Below, in pieces: positions 47,441 through 59,700 of a DNA stretch of 64,000 bases. A program made the position numbers and the translations under genes. Position 1 is the first letter of the stretch; every line of letters begins with the position of its first letter. The stretch is from NCBI GenBank assembly GCA_951799425.1, contig OX637404.1, positions 19,585,545 through 19,649,544 of the forward strand, read 5' to 3'. The notes beneath the pieces were generated by a model. The model was not told the origin of the DNA, made no database searches, and was given only the letters and a program-made list of their open reading frames with translations. This DNA is from Ilex aquifolium. Its lineage: Eukaryota > Streptophyta > Magnoliopsida > Aquifoliales > Aquifoliaceae.

Positions 47441-47742
47441 CATATCCTCTCTCTTTCTCTCTATCATAAACACACACAGATAGAGATCTGTGATCTCTCA
47501 CCACCAAACAATGCCAAAAATGGAAGAAGGCATCGCCTCTGCACATATCTCCCACCACCAAACTCACTTGTTGCCATCATCTCTGCACAAATCTGACGTG
47601 AAGCACGCCTTGGGGCAGAGATTTGTCGTGAGTCATGGTGGGTCGGTGGTGGTTTCATGGATGATCGATAATGATTTTAGTTTGGTTTCAAGTGTGGTGT
47701 TGGGCGGTGCTGTGGTGGTGATGGGCGGTGTTGTGTTGCGGG
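47441..47742. other. Target DNA of the gypsy insertion
   Basis: It continues the sequence left of 37565. It becomes GGTGG-rich towards 47742. The open frame 47490-47762 runs into the hAT element and is not supported as a gene. Confidence 0.4.
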
Positions 47743-48704
47743 CAAGGGCGGAGGGAGGCTAGGGCCAGGGTGGGCACGTGCCCCCCCTCAAAATTTTTTT
47801 TTTTTTTTTTACTTAAGTATATATATTATAAATTTGTATAATATATTATTTGTGCCCACCCAAAATCCAAGATAAAAATATTAGACCCACATTATTTATC
47901 CAAAAAATTTAAAAAATTAAGCCCATTTAAAACAAAAAAAATTGAATCCACTATTATCTACCCAAACTTATTAAAAAATCAAATATTTGACCTATCACAA
48001 TCCACCCAAACCTATTAAAAAAACAAAACTTTTAGTCCAACATTAAAAACAATTTTTTTGGCCCAACATTAAAAACAAAACTTTTGGCCCACCCACCATT
48101 AAAAAACAAAATTTTTGGCCCACTTGACTAAAGGGAGAAAAGAGTATAAAATCCCTAGTTGCAACTATATATAGAATAATTTTACTGCGAACTTCTAATT
48201 GTGCGCATTGATAGAAAACTAGTGAAAAATTAATTTACATTTAATTCATATACAAAATTTTAGTGATTTTTAAAAATTTTATATTTTATTGAAATATATA
48301 ATTAGGTTAAAAATGTACAAACTTTTTTTTTTTCTGTCTTTTTGTTAGAATTTTGTTTCGGCTAAATAAAATTGAATTTACTATTTCACAATAATTTTGT
48401 TTTGATTCTTATTTTTTTGTTTTGATTCTTATTTTTTTGTTATTCTTGAACTGAATTTTTTTGTATCAATTTCGGCTAAATATTTTTTTATACCAGTTAT
48501 ATTTTGTCCCCTCATAGACATTCATGGCTTCGCCCCTGACAATATATATTTTTTTTGGGCATTTTTTATGTTAAATGGACTTCATGTATTAAATAAAATA
48601 TAATAAATATAAATATATTATATAGTGTGATTGATTAGAAGAAAAAAAATTAGAGTACTTAATTAAAGTGCCCACCCTGACCAGAATTTCTGGCTCCGCC
48701 CCTG
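47743..48704. mobile_element. hAT-type non-autonomous element, 962 bp
   Basis: The ends read inward as CAAGGGCGGAGGGAGG and CAGGGGCGGAGCCAGA. The exact 8-bp duplication GTTGCGGG flanks it (47735-47742 and 48705-48712). Both arms go on with 'cagggtgggcac'. The interior is very AT-rich with repeated 'gcccaacattaaaaac' phrases, and there is no transposase. An internal 'ggcttcgcccctga' at 48516-48529 looks like one end of another copy nested inside. Confidence 0.92.
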
Positions 48705-48860
48705 GTTGCGGGTGGTGGTTTTTGGCATGGGCGATGCCGTGGTGGTGGGTGGCAGTGTTGTGTTGCTGGGTGATGTTTTTGGCATGGGCAGTGCTGTGGT
48801 GGTGGGGGGCGGTGTTGTGTTGTTGGGCAGTGGTTTCAAAATGGGTGGTGTTATTTGCTA
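48705..48860. repeat. G-rich minisatellite, about 65-bp unit
   Basis: Units of the type 'ggcatgggcagtgctgtggt' followed by 'ggtggggggcggtgttgtgttgttgggc' occur about twice here and once in part at 47690-47742, so the hAT element landed inside the array. Confidence 0.75.
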
Positions 48861-49256
48861 ATGAAATTATAAATTTTAAATAACATGACTATTAATTAAC
48901 ATTTTAATGAATATGATTACTAATTAACATATTAATTAAGCAGACTATAAATTTCAAAATTATTTAAGTTAATGATTAAAAAATATGATGTTAATATTAT
49001 AATTAACGTTAATATAAATGTGGGGTTTGATAAATTTATTTTTTGAATATAATTTCATTTGCGCTCTTCAAATTAATTCAAGAATATTTTGATGCCATCA
49101 ACATTGACCGTTAGTTTTCTCAACGTTCATTAGTCGAAGGGGGTGTGATAGTTACAAGTTTCATATGTCAAGGGGCCTCAATATAATTTTTGAAATGTGA
49201 GGAGATGTCCGTGCAATAAAACTAAATGGGAGGAGTTGTGAGTGATAGTTACCCTT
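48861..49256. other. AT-rich DNA ending in the right inverted end at 49255
   Basis: No gene. 49060-49255 is the right arm described for the pair 35199/49255. Confidence 0.35.
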
Positions 49257-49523
49257 AAGCTTTTGAACTAATTTAGTGTCAATTTAACCCCTCAATTATG
49301 TTATTTGACTCAACGTGGTCCTTTCATCCAAATCCACTCTTTATTTTAACGAAACTCTCAAGTACACATCACGAGTCAAAGATTAAGGTAGTTAAGACCA
49401 TACACGTGATGTGTCTGTAAGGCGATCCGTTACAGTTAGCAACAAATTTTAATAGATGGATGATATTGAGTTAGATAATGTACTTAAAAAGTTAAATTGA
49501 CACAAAAATTAGTTCAAAAACTT
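49257..49523. mobile_element. Small foldback MITE
   Basis: The left arm 'aagcttttgaactaattta' (49257 onward) and the right arm, read inward, 'aagtttttgaactaattttt' (from 49523 backward) match over 32 bp, and both go on to 'gtgtcaatttaac'. Nested 'attatgttatttgac' blocks also pair. No coding capacity. Confidence 0.7.
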
Positions 49524-50924
49524 ATTTGACACAAATAACATAATCCATGGGACATCTATGTAATTTAGTCTTTTGGATGTGAGTGAAAAAATAAATTAAT
49601 CAACTTATTATAAAGCACGAATAAATTTATTATTTATTACTAATACTATCAAAAAAATTTATGATCTTATCTATTTGATTAGGTATTATACCAATTAATA
49701 TAAATCTGAAAGACTTCTTAAAAAATTTTACTAGCATGAAGGTCAAATAGATTTTTATTTTTATTTTTTTTGTGGGGTTTACAATAGTGTACTTAATTAA
49801 GAGATAAACATTCCCCTTACACTTTGCCCTTAATCCACACAGGCCCCTAAGGTTTAAAATTTGACACTACCCTATAATTTTCATGTGAATAAGTATAACC
49901 TAGAAATTGATGGAAATTGAATTAGAGCATATTAACTAATTAGCAATAATCTTGTTGCTAAAGATACTTGTAATACTAAGAATTAAGCATTGATCGTGTA
50001 ATATTTTATATTTTAAATAATAATTTTTTTTCTTTAATTACGTAATTTAAATTGAAGTGAACAAAAAGAAAATATGAGAGAGGTAAGAAAGAAAGAAGAG
50101 AGAGCTAGGTGTGAATTACTAGGATTGTCTGACATTAGGGAATGTGTTGGTTGAATTATCTGACATTACTTATGTAGAGAAGATGATGTTTTTTAGCGAG
50201 AAAAGAAAATTGGGATAAATTTTATATCATTGAATCAAAGTAGATAAAAATTATATCAATTTTGATAGTTATTATACTTTTATAAATTAAAAATTTAACT
50301 TTCTAACCGTAATATTATATAGATATAGATAATAAGAACGATAATATTCATGGAGATGTCACAATCGTAAGTCAATCAATTTAACGGAAAAGACCTTTCA
50401 AGTGGCAAAGTAAATAAATGGAGAAAAAAGTGTCATTGGCTCGAAGAATTACATCACTATCTATTATATCGAATACATTTAAGATTAATTTTTTGGAATT
50501 CAAAGTGACATAATTCCTTCAATAATTAAAGTTAAATAATCAAAGTCTCTTTCTGATTCAATCAACAGGATCGTCTCTTTAGGTTGCACAATCCTTTTTA
50601 AACGTTCTATTTCATTATTGAAAAAAATAACCTCATCACTCTGGCCCCTTTAATGGACATTCTTAGCCTTCTCTGGGGGGTTGACACCCCCATAGATCAA
50701 ATCTTGAACTATTTGAGCGTTTTATTTTCACTTGATTGGGGCAGAAGGATTGCATTACTATTCATTATCCGGAGTAATATATGAATTAATGCTTTCATTT
50801 TTCTTGCTTGAAAACAATTTCGTTGAAACATATACAATATTATGTACTAACTCGTCTAAGAACAAGTTAATTTTAGTCTCCAACCTCCAATTCTATCACT
50901 AAAGTTTACTTATTTTTGGATCGA
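49524..50924. other. AT-rich intergenic DNA
   Basis: No gene found. The sequence near 50290-50340 (attatatagatatagata) resembles the right end of the element proposed at 35422-37405. Confidence 0.3.
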
Positions 50925-51050
50925 AGTTCTACCCAAATAGTTGGAGCCCTCTATAATGGAGTGACAGATTGACGGTTCGAGTCCCCCTCTCTCTACTTCT
51001 CCATTGTAGTGTAAAAACATCGTTGCTTATCCCAAAAAAAAAAAAACTTA
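50925..51050 (+). mobile_element. SINE with oligo-A tail
   Basis: A B-box-like GACGGTTCGAGTCCCC at about 50971, preceded by 'gagccctctataatggagtg' in the A-box region. It is followed by a pyrimidine-rich run and, near 51034, A13. The A box is weak, but the layout is SINE-like. Confidence 0.5.
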
Positions 51051-51879
51051 TAAAATTAACTTCTCAATGATGTATTGTTTATTTGAGATTCAAAAGACCC
51101 TTGTCCCCCCAAACCCCAACACTAACGTACCGTTAGAAACTTTTTCAAAGTAATTTTTTAAAACTGAAAGAAAATGATCGTAAAAAATATATATTTTTCA
51201 AGAGCAAGATATATATTTTTGGAATAGAAATAGAGAATTGAACATATATTTGCATATGCTACTAGATAAGCAATTAAACTTGGAGGAAGAGTATGACAAA
51301 TAAAAAAACAAAGTATACAAAGCAAAGATTACTTCAAAAAACATCAAAGCAAAAAACGGAAAACAGTTAAGAAAGTGTTACCAAATCTTACCTAAATTTT
51401 CAAAGTGAAGGACCAACATCACACTTGTTTTTGCACCTCATTTATCGCGCTTTTCGTCTCTTCAAGTCTGTCAAACACACACGTGGACTATAGCCACGGT
51501 CGTTAGCAGCCAGATTACTATCATATGCAAGTCAGACAGGATAGTATTAACAACCATGGCAGATGCTAAATTAATAAATCAGTAAAACATAATACATTTG
51601 TGGCTTTCTCTCACTTGTAAACCTGTAGACAGAGAACATTCCTACCATTTCTTGTAGGCACAATCATCTTACATAAAACTCAAGTAGGCCATGAAGCAAA
51701 TACTAGATGCCACACAATGAATCCACTGTGTTGAATGACTTTGCAAAGAAGTTATCAAAGAGTTTGCCAAGAATTTGGAAGTTTTCCCTCTGAAGGGCTG
51801 TGGCTGTGTGTAAAACAAATTGTTCAATAAAGTACATAACAGAAAGAAAATTATCCCAGTCACTGGCAAAGCATTAAAC
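51051..51879. other. 3' flank of the F-box gene
   Basis: AT-rich. The 3' untranslated region of the minus-strand F-box gene is expected here. The open frame 51669-51917 is an overlapping shadow frame. Confidence 0.35.
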
Positions 51880-53040
51880 CTAGCTCCAACATAGTGCAGC
51901 TGCAAGAGGAGAAACAAAGCTAGGTTTGAACCAGAAACTCTTGAAGCAGTGAGGAAGGTCGGGGATGTTCAGAGGCGAGTACATTTCAGTCCCTTCTGGT
52001 GCTTCAGGGGAAAAACGAGTGAACAGATCCCTTACGGAATGGTTTCGAGTGGTCACCCATAAAAAGTAACTTTCGTCGTTAAATTTACCAATCGTTTCAT
52101 AGTGCAAGTTAGAAGTCCACTTAACGCTAGTATCATATCGCTGTTGGCGACTCAATGAAAAATCTCCAACCTTGTTTCCTGTTACTCTCCATATTTTCAT
52201 CAGATGCCTATCATGTTCTGCTAAAGTCAGATTTCCCTCCAAATCCATCATATCCACATATGGCCGAGGGCGTGAAAAATTGTCGGGGAAAGAGATGACT
52301 TGAAACTTCTCATCACTGACATCAATAGCAAGGATGTGGATACTCCAATAATTAGGAGAAATTCTATTCAGCATTTGACAGTAAAACACCCCATTGCAGA
52401 ATACCACACTGCTTGCCTGCCAATCAAGCATGGGGACATCTAATTCTCTCCATGAACTTTCTCCAAGGGAAATAATCTCAAACCTGCTGACTTCCTTACC
52501 TTTTCTGATTCCACGTTTCCGAACAACTTTATACTTTCCAGTTGAGGAATCAAAGCCCAAACTAACCATATAACTCGATGGCAGGCGTCTTGAACCTGAC
52601 GGCAAAATCATCTGCTCTCCTGTAATAGGATTGTAGATGCACAGAGGATCTGGCCTGCCATTCCAAGCTTTAATGCAGAGCAAACCATTGCAAGAAGACA
52701 GGATTTGGAAGTCTTCCCAAGGCACTTTCTCGACTGGGATCTGTCTAGTTATGCATTCGTCAATATCAACCAGAGGTAGTTGACTTATATTAAAGATTGA
52801 CCCTCCCCAACGTAGTGGTTCAAGGATAAGTTGATTTTTTGACCTACTGAGTTGCAACTTGATGAAACAGTCATCTCGAGTCACGCAATACCAACTCTTG
52901 CAAACAATTCTGCATGTCAAGATCGATTCTAAAGGAAGCCTAGATAGAATATCTGAGATTATCCATAATGGAAGATCATTAACTCCCTTGATTACCTGAC
53001 CTCTGTAGTTTTGAAATAATGCTACCCTCAACTCCACCAT
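51880..53040 (-). CDS. F-box/FBA protein gene, intact
   Basis: The frame is open from 53187 to 51880 (435 codons). The ATG at 53040 (386 codons) is preferred because the upstream 49 residues are hydrophobic and unrelated to the family, and acceptor-like TTCTAACAG and GGTGCAG lie just upstream. The F-box is at residues about 20-65 of this version: LPLWIISDILSRLPLESILT and CRIVCKSWYCVTRDDCF. The FBA domain follows: SSCNGLLCIKAW, CIYNPITGEQMILPSGSRRL, GFDSSTGKYKVVRKRG and ISLGESSWRELDVP, with a C-terminal IGKFNDESYFLWVTTRN. It should act as a substrate receptor of an SCF ubiquitin ligase. The target is unknown. It is a paralogue of 26385-27560. Confidence 0.88.
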   Translation of the reverse strand: MVELRVALFQNYRGQVIKGVNDLPLWIISDILSRLPLESILTCRIVCKSWYCVTRDDCFIKLQLSRSKNQLILEPLRWGGSIFNISQLPLVDIDECITRQIPVEKVPWEDFQILSSCNGLLCIKAWNGRPDPLCIYNPITGEQMILPSGSRRLPSSYMVSLGFDSSTGKYKVVRKRGIRKGKEVSRFEIISLGESSWRELDVPMLDWQASSVVFCNGVFYCQMLNRISPNYWSIHILAIDVSDEKFQVISFPDNFSRPRPYVDMMDLEGNLTLAEHDRHLMKIWRVTGNKVGDFSLSRQQRYDTSVKWTSNLHYETIGKFNDESYFLWVTTRNHSVRDLFTRFSPEAPEGTEMYSPLNIPDLPHCFKSFWFKPSFVSPLAAALCWS

Positions 53041-53189
53041 TGCAGTAGTAAGATTTTCTGCACCCACCTTAACAAGCTTTTCTGTTAGAATTTTTTTACC
53101 AATGAACTTCCCATAACAAAACAAAAGCAAAGATTCTGTGGCATAAATTAATATTAAAGAAAAGCAATTGGGAGGCAGAAGCATCAAGC

Positions 53190-55913
53190 ATTTACAAAAT
53201 TCACATGGCTAGTATGTCATATAAAATATTTAACAGGTAACAACATAAATTTAGATCAAATTCAACGTATTATCTTACGTGTACTGTGTTAGTACCACCA
53301 AAATAAAATAAGATAAATTTCATAGCAATAAATATTCAAACAAAATATGTTTCAGAAGGGAGAGGGGTGGGGGGACTATCGTGCATATGATTTGAAGTCA
53401 TAACAAATATGACCGTATATATTGTTTAGTAACATTCAGAGTGTAAAATTTATTCATCAGGTGACTTGCATAAGTACAGTTCTTTGTTTCATTGTTGCCA
53501 TTTTTAGGGGGAGAAAACAAAAACTCCCCAGCAAGCTTTGTTTCCAAAATAGTCACACCAATAGAAGGGAAAAGAAGATGCCTGTATAGAAACCTACAAA
53601 AAGACTAGAGAGAAGAAGAAGAAGAAATAAAGCATTTTCTTCTGCAAGCCAATCAAGTCTGAAGCAAGTAAAACATTATAACTAGAATAAAGTGCAGAAA
53701 AAAAATTCCCTCAGCTCCCCTCAGCTTCTCCTCCAAAAGCATGTGAATCAACTGAACTAATATACTTGCGCAAAGCACTTGTTGACAGATATGCTTCAAA
53801 TTAGGAAGTTTTTAGGGACAAGAAAATAAATTCACACATCTTTCCTATAATATATAGTTTTCAAGTAAGAACCTCTTGGTGTATCGTTTCTGCCATATGG
53901 GATGCGAATATGAAGGTGATAGAAATTATAAACAAGCTGTAGGGTAAAATTCAATTCAAGCAAAAAAGCTGAAATGAAGGTATGTTCTTATTGTGTTGTT
54001 TATATGTCCTAACACTTAATGGATGATATTCAAAGGTCTCTAATCCTGATTACTAGTCGAAGTTTTTGGTTTGTGTCCAAATAAGAATCATTCATTCTTG
54101 AGAACCACAGAACTTCATAAGGGCAATGCTTAAAGCATTATATAAGCCCACTGCAGCGACAGGATAGGAATATGAGACTGATCCACCTGTCATGTACAGT
54201 CTTTACCACCAGAAAATTTGTGCAAAGTAAAAGCCACCTCCAACATCAGAAAACCTCATAAATGTATTGTGTGTGTCATTTCATCAGCACAAAGATCATA
54301 TGGAGGGATTTAGAATTATTGGTATAGATGTAAATACTCATGAATCCATATATCTACGTGTTCATTTACATTTTTGTTGATTGTGTCTCATTATTAATTA
54401 ATCTAGAGCTAAACAATGTGATTACCTTTGGAGTCTATGATCTCCACATTTGAAATGTCCACTTATGTTAATTGATAAGTATTTATGTGTTTGAATTGAA
54501 AATTTTCAATTAACGAATTTAATAGTATTTTTTTATGAGTGGGACTTTTGGAAATTAGTTTTATTTTGGGACAGATTAACGTGATTTGTTCTGGGTTATA
54601 GAACCTAATAGTATTGGGTTTGAGAATGTATGTCTATGAATTTGTCAATTTTATCCGTCATCTATATCTACCATAACTGGTTTGCTAATAACCCTTCAAA
54701 TTCTCCTGGTAGTTGAATCATTCATGACCTTCATCCTTCCTATATTGATCTCTGGTTGCATTTGGAATGTACAGGGCCAACACTATTCAGTTTATTCATT
54801 CTAGTTTCTCTTCTGTTCATTTGGGGGAGGAAAAAGGAAACGGAAGGGGGAGAAAAATGGCATCAGTATAGTGAATGCGCCACACCGCCATTGAAGTGAT
54901 GCCATTGGAAAATGCCACCACTGTCACTATTTGATACAATCATTGCTACTGCCAACTATGTTTCCACCAGCTCTCCCAAGGCCAACTCAACCATTGCTAC
55001 AACCATCACCAATGAATGCCGTTGCTGCCACCATTCTGAGAGGGTTGGAGCAACCGTCTAAACCGAGATAGCTGCAGTCACTATCGCGCAAGGCTTGAGA
55101 TTCAAGAATCAACTCCTACACATAATCTGCAACCACAATTTGCATTGGAAGGTATCCCTTATTCACCACCACAATTGCCACCACCAAAATCAAATCGACG
55201 CCATCTTCACCATTAGGATAAGCAGCTGCTACTAAAGCACCACTTCCACCACTGCAATTAGAAAACACCTTTCATCACAATGAGAATTGCCACCAACTAC
55301 AACAGTATTACTTTCACCGCCGTCTCCACCACCAAAAAAAGCAACTTGTCACTATGTCATCACCTCCACCACTGTTGTACCTTCTTACTGCACTACAAGC
55401 ACTTCAGTAATCCCATCACCTTAGCTTCGGTTCTCCTCAACGCCTCTATCAGGAAAGTCAACTTCTGATGCCGCCACCACCATAATTTTTCAGTTATTCT
55501 CCTCGGAACTAGAGCTCCATGAGAATCATTAAAAGTTCCCAAATGACATATAATTAACTTTTTGACATGTCATTGACTAAGTAGTACATTATCTTTAAAT
55601 TAACTCTACAAAATGCCATTTTTGGCTACTTATTTACCTGAATAAAAAAAAAAATCTGCATGCCAAATGCTACTATTCCAATGCTTTAAAAATAAGGATT
55701 TACTCTAGCCACATCAAATTTCATAATCACCTATCATCCTTAAGATTCTCCCTCTTCCCCTAATTTCCTTCTGAAAAGTCAAGCATGTATTTGGTCCTAA
55801 CCGCAAGTGGCTATCATGAAAAAGTAACATCTTGGATTTGACATCAACCAGATATAGTTAAAAAGTTCAAATATCATTTACATGCCAGATTCCAGAAAAA
55901 AGTTAGTTAAGAT
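53190..55913. other. Intergenic DNA, partly CCA-rich
   Basis: 53190-54800 is AT-rich with no gene seen. An upstream exon of the F-box gene cannot be excluded. 54880-55490 is rich in 'ccacca/ccaccac' triplets and resembles an old trinucleotide minisatellite. The open frame 55280-55468 is a product of that. Confidence 0.35.
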
Positions 55914-56184
55914 TGTAGAAGCGGTATTAGGGTTTGTGAGAAAGAAGAAGTAAGAGAGAAAAGAACAAAAGGAAGAGAATAAGATGTTGTATAGGCTATG
56001 TTGCCCTACACTCTCTAATTTATAATTGTTAAGTTTAGAGAGTTAACACAGTATTAGAAAAACAGAGAGTGGTCAAACTTAACCTACCTCTCACTAACAA
56101 CTTGTATTTATAATTATCTAGTAAACATACAAAAGACGGATATATCCTTTAAGAGGTAATTACATAAGAATAATACTCTCAACA
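55914..56184 (-). repeat. 3' LTR of the outer copia element
   Basis: 271 bp. Minus-strand start TGTTGAGAGTATT. TATA-like TTATAAATACAAG near 56101-56113. Ends ACCGCTTCTACA, the usual copia type of end before a tRNA-Met binding site. Confidence 0.78.
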
Positions 56185-56191
56185 CTCCCCC

Positions 56192-56544
56192 TCAAGTTGA
56201 ACTATAGATATCATATAATTCAAGCTTAGAACAGATGGCTGTAAGACGAGTACGATTCAATAATTTGGTAAATATGTTTACAAATTGATCCTCAGATCTC
56301 ACAAATAGAGTTTTAATATCTCCAGCTATTATCTTGTCTCGAATAAAGTGACAATCAACTTTGATATGTTTGATACTTTCATGAAATACTGAGTTAGCCG
56401 TTTGATTATTACAGAACAATTGTAAAGAAGACTGAACTGGAAAGTCAATTTCCCGAAAGAAGTGTAATAATCATGTCAACTCACTAGTTGTATATGCTAT
56501 TACTCTATAGTTAGCATGAACATTAGATCTTGCTACCACTTTTT
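56192..56544 (-). pseudogene. Outer copia RNase H, C-terminal part
   Basis: Minus strand: KVVARSNVHANYRVIAYTTS, then FCNNQTANSVFHESIKHIKV, DCHFIRDKIIAGDIKT and FTKLLNRTR. This is the end of copia RNase H (the CDNQAA...HERTKHIEVDCHF type of motif). It joins across the inner element to the part at 62418-62749. Confidence 0.85.
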
Positions 56545-56549
56545 GTTTC

Positions 56550-56708
56550 ACTTGGAATAAACATGAGTGAAAAAGGGATACAAACTAAGTGTAGAGCCCC
56601 CGTATATATAGTCAAATAATAAAGGTACAATAAGGATAAAAAAGGTAAAACAAAAGAAAACCCTAATAAACTAGGAAAACCCTAATAAATTAGGCTATAA
56701 CTCCAACA
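56550..56708 (-). repeat. 3' LTR of the inner copia element
   Basis: 159 bp, including a duplicated 'aggaaaaccctaataaa' block absent once from the other LTR. The polypurine tract (CTTGAGGGGGAG on the minus strand) directly follows on the plus strand at 56709-56720. Confidence 0.92.
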
Positions 56709-56719
56709 CTCCCCCTCAA

Positions 56720-59700
56720 GCTAGGCGCAAAAATATCAACTAAGCCAAGCTTGACAACCGAGTCCTGAAGAATGGATAAAGTGACAGGTTTTGTGAAAAC
56801 ATCCGCAACCTGATCACTGGTCCCCACAAACAATGGAGTGACAATACCACAGCTAACCTTCTCCCGAAGAAAGTGAACATCGATCTCTATATGCTTCGTC
56901 CTCTCGTGTAATACAAGTTAGAAGCGAGCTGAATAGCAGATCGATTATCACAATATAATGTGGATGGAGAAGTCACTGGAAATCCCAACTCGCCAAGAAT
57001 CGATCGTAACCAGATAATCTCACACGTGCCAAGTGTCAGTGCCCGATACTCTGCCTCTGCTGACGAGCGGGAGACAACTGTCTGCTTCTTGCTCTTCCAA
57101 GAGATAAGATGAGTCCCTCGAAAAGCACAAAAGCCCGTAGTAGATCGACCGTCACACACTCCCCCATAATCTGAATCTGAATAACAGGCTAGAGAACCAG
57201 TCTGAGATCCTGAAGCATAGAACAATCCAAGTCCAGGACAAGACTGGAGGTACCGAAGAATATGATAAACTGCATCAAGATGAGGCTGACACGGCCTGTG
57301 CATGAACTGACTAACTCGACTGACAACAAATGAAATGTCTGGCCTTGTGTTGGCTAGGTAGATAAGTCTACCTACCAACCTCTGATAAATAGTCGGATCT
57401 CTCAACTCCTCACCTTCAGCAGTAAGCTTCAGGTTTGGAATCATAGGTGATGATGCCAGTTTGCACCCCAGCATCCCAGTGTCTGAGAGAAGATCCAGGA
57501 CATACTTTCTCTGAGAAAGAACAATACCCCTACTACTACGGGCAACCTCAATCCCAAGAAAGTATCGCAGAAATCCAAGGTCCTTCACATCGAAGGTCTT
57601 CCCAAGGTCTACCTTGACCTGCGCAGTCCCAGAAACATCATCTCTAGTAATAATAATATCATCAACATATACCAACAAGATGACACACTGTCCAAAAGTA
57701 TTCCGTCGAATGAAGCAGGTATGATCAGAATGACATCTGGTGAACCCTAAACGTACAACTACACCACTAAAGCGAGAGAACCAGGCTCGTGGTGACTGTT
57801 TCAGTCCATAAAGAGACTTACGCAGCCGACATATCTTTCCAGCATACTCCCCCTCACCACGAAAGTCCGATGGTGCATCCATATAAATAATCTCGTCTAA
57901 ATCACCGTGAAGAAATGCATTCTTCACATCCAACTGATGAAGAGGCCAAGAGTACTCCGCAGCCAGAGAAATAATCAATCGAACAGTAGTCAATTTTGCC
58001 ACGAGAGCAAAGGTAACACCAAAAGCATGACCTGGTACCTGAGTAAAGCCCTTCGCCACAAGCCTAGCCTTGTGGCGATCAATAGTACCATCCGCCAGAA
58101 ACTTCAGGGTGTAAACCGAGCGACAACCAATAGTCTTTACCCTTGAAGGTAAAGAGACAAGATCCCATGTATGATTACGCTGAAGAGCGTCCATCTCCGT
58201 CTGCATGGCAAAGAACCCACTGAGGCTCCCGCATAGCCTCTGAAATAGAGCGAGGAACCGGCGTATCTGATAAGGCCATGCTATAAGCTCGGAATGTAGG
58301 AGACAGATCACCATAAGAAACATAAGCAGAGATCGAATATAAAATCCTGGCGGTTCAACCATAACGAACAACTGGACGGCGATCACGCTACGGATAACAA
58401 CGCCCTAAATCATCATCCTCCATTGACAATGTCTCATCAGATAAAGTAACTGGCTCAGTACCTGCAATCTCATCAGTACTAACAACAGGTACATCAATAT
58501 GCTCAACGAACTGAAAAGTATTACCTGCATCGCCTGAGGTAGAGGGGACATCAGCAGGGGGATGAGAGCGAGGGCGACGAGCATAAACCTACAAAGGAAG
58601 AGAGACTGGGGACTCTGTACTGACAGGGATGAGTGACTCTGGAGGAGAAGAGACTGATGACTCTGTAGTGATAGTGACCAATGGCTCTGGCTCTTGTGGT
58701 AATGGAAAATCAAAAGGAGTATCATCGACTGGAGAGGAAGACACAGGACTGGAAGAAAAATAAGGAATATGCTCAAGGAAGGTAACATTTAGACTATGAT
58801 ACATACGGCGCCTGATAGGATCATAACATCGATATCCCTTAGACTGATGACAATAGCCCACAAAGACACAACGAATCGCTTTATCATCAAGCTTATGGCG
58901 AGTAGGAGATCGATCCTGAACAAAACATGTACAACCAAAAACACGAGGGGGGACTGGAAAAAGTGTTCGCTCAGGGAATAAGACCTATAAGGGAGCCCTA
59001 TGCTGAAGAACACGACTCGATGTACGATTGTATAGAAAGGTAGAAGTCAAAACAGTAAAATGCCAATAAGATTTTGGTACCCCCATACCTCTAAGCATAC
59101 AACGTAACATCTCTATCAGACTCCTATTTTTCCTTTTAGCAACGCTATTTTGCTCAGGAGTATATGGACAAGTGAGCTATTGAAGGATACCCTGGGAAGA
59201 AATGTGAGACACTAAGGCATCAGACACATATTCTTTGGCATTATCCGAACGAAGAGCACGAACAATGACATCGAATTGTGTTTTAATCATCTGGAGAAAC
59301 TGAGTGATGATTGGAAGTACATCGGACTTCCTATGCAAAAGGTAGACCCAAGTACAACGGGTATGGTCATCTATAAATGTCACATAGTATCGAGCACCTG
59401 ACAGAGCAGTAACTGGAGAGGGTCCCCAAATATCAGAGTATATTAGGTCAAATGGCTTGGGTGACTGGTGCATGCGAGGAATATAACTGGTCCTAACATG
59501 TTTCGATAGGGAACATATAACAAAATCAAGTTTACCACCAACACAAGCCTTGCTCAAAGCAAGAAACAACATACATAAATATTTAAAATTTGTATGTCCA
59601 AAACGGTCATGCCACAACTGAACAGTTTGTGACGAAAAATCATTACGACAAGTACTAGATAAAATACTAGCATGCAAGCTAGGAACAGATAAAGACAAAT

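Larger units (their letters stand above)
35199..49255. repeat. Diverged inverted repeat pair bracketing 14 kb (candidate long-TIR element)
   Basis: The left end reads 'gggtaaatatcattcacgcc' and then 'tttgattttattatacaaacatc', 'catatttcaaaaagt' and 'gacccc'. The reverse complement of the right end reads 'gggtaactatcactcacaac', then 'tttagttttattgcacggacatc', 'cacatttcaaaaatt' and 'aggcccc'. The blocks are in the same order. The style is that of the long-TIR element at 10712-11724. Without the gypsy and hAT insertions the element would be about 3.2 kb. Two unrelated solitary ends of one family remain possible. Confidence 0.45.

Noticed and set aside
51880..53187. Start of the F-box protein at 53187
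   Set aside because: The extra 49 residues are hydrophobic and unlike the paralogue; the ATG at 53040 gives the family length.
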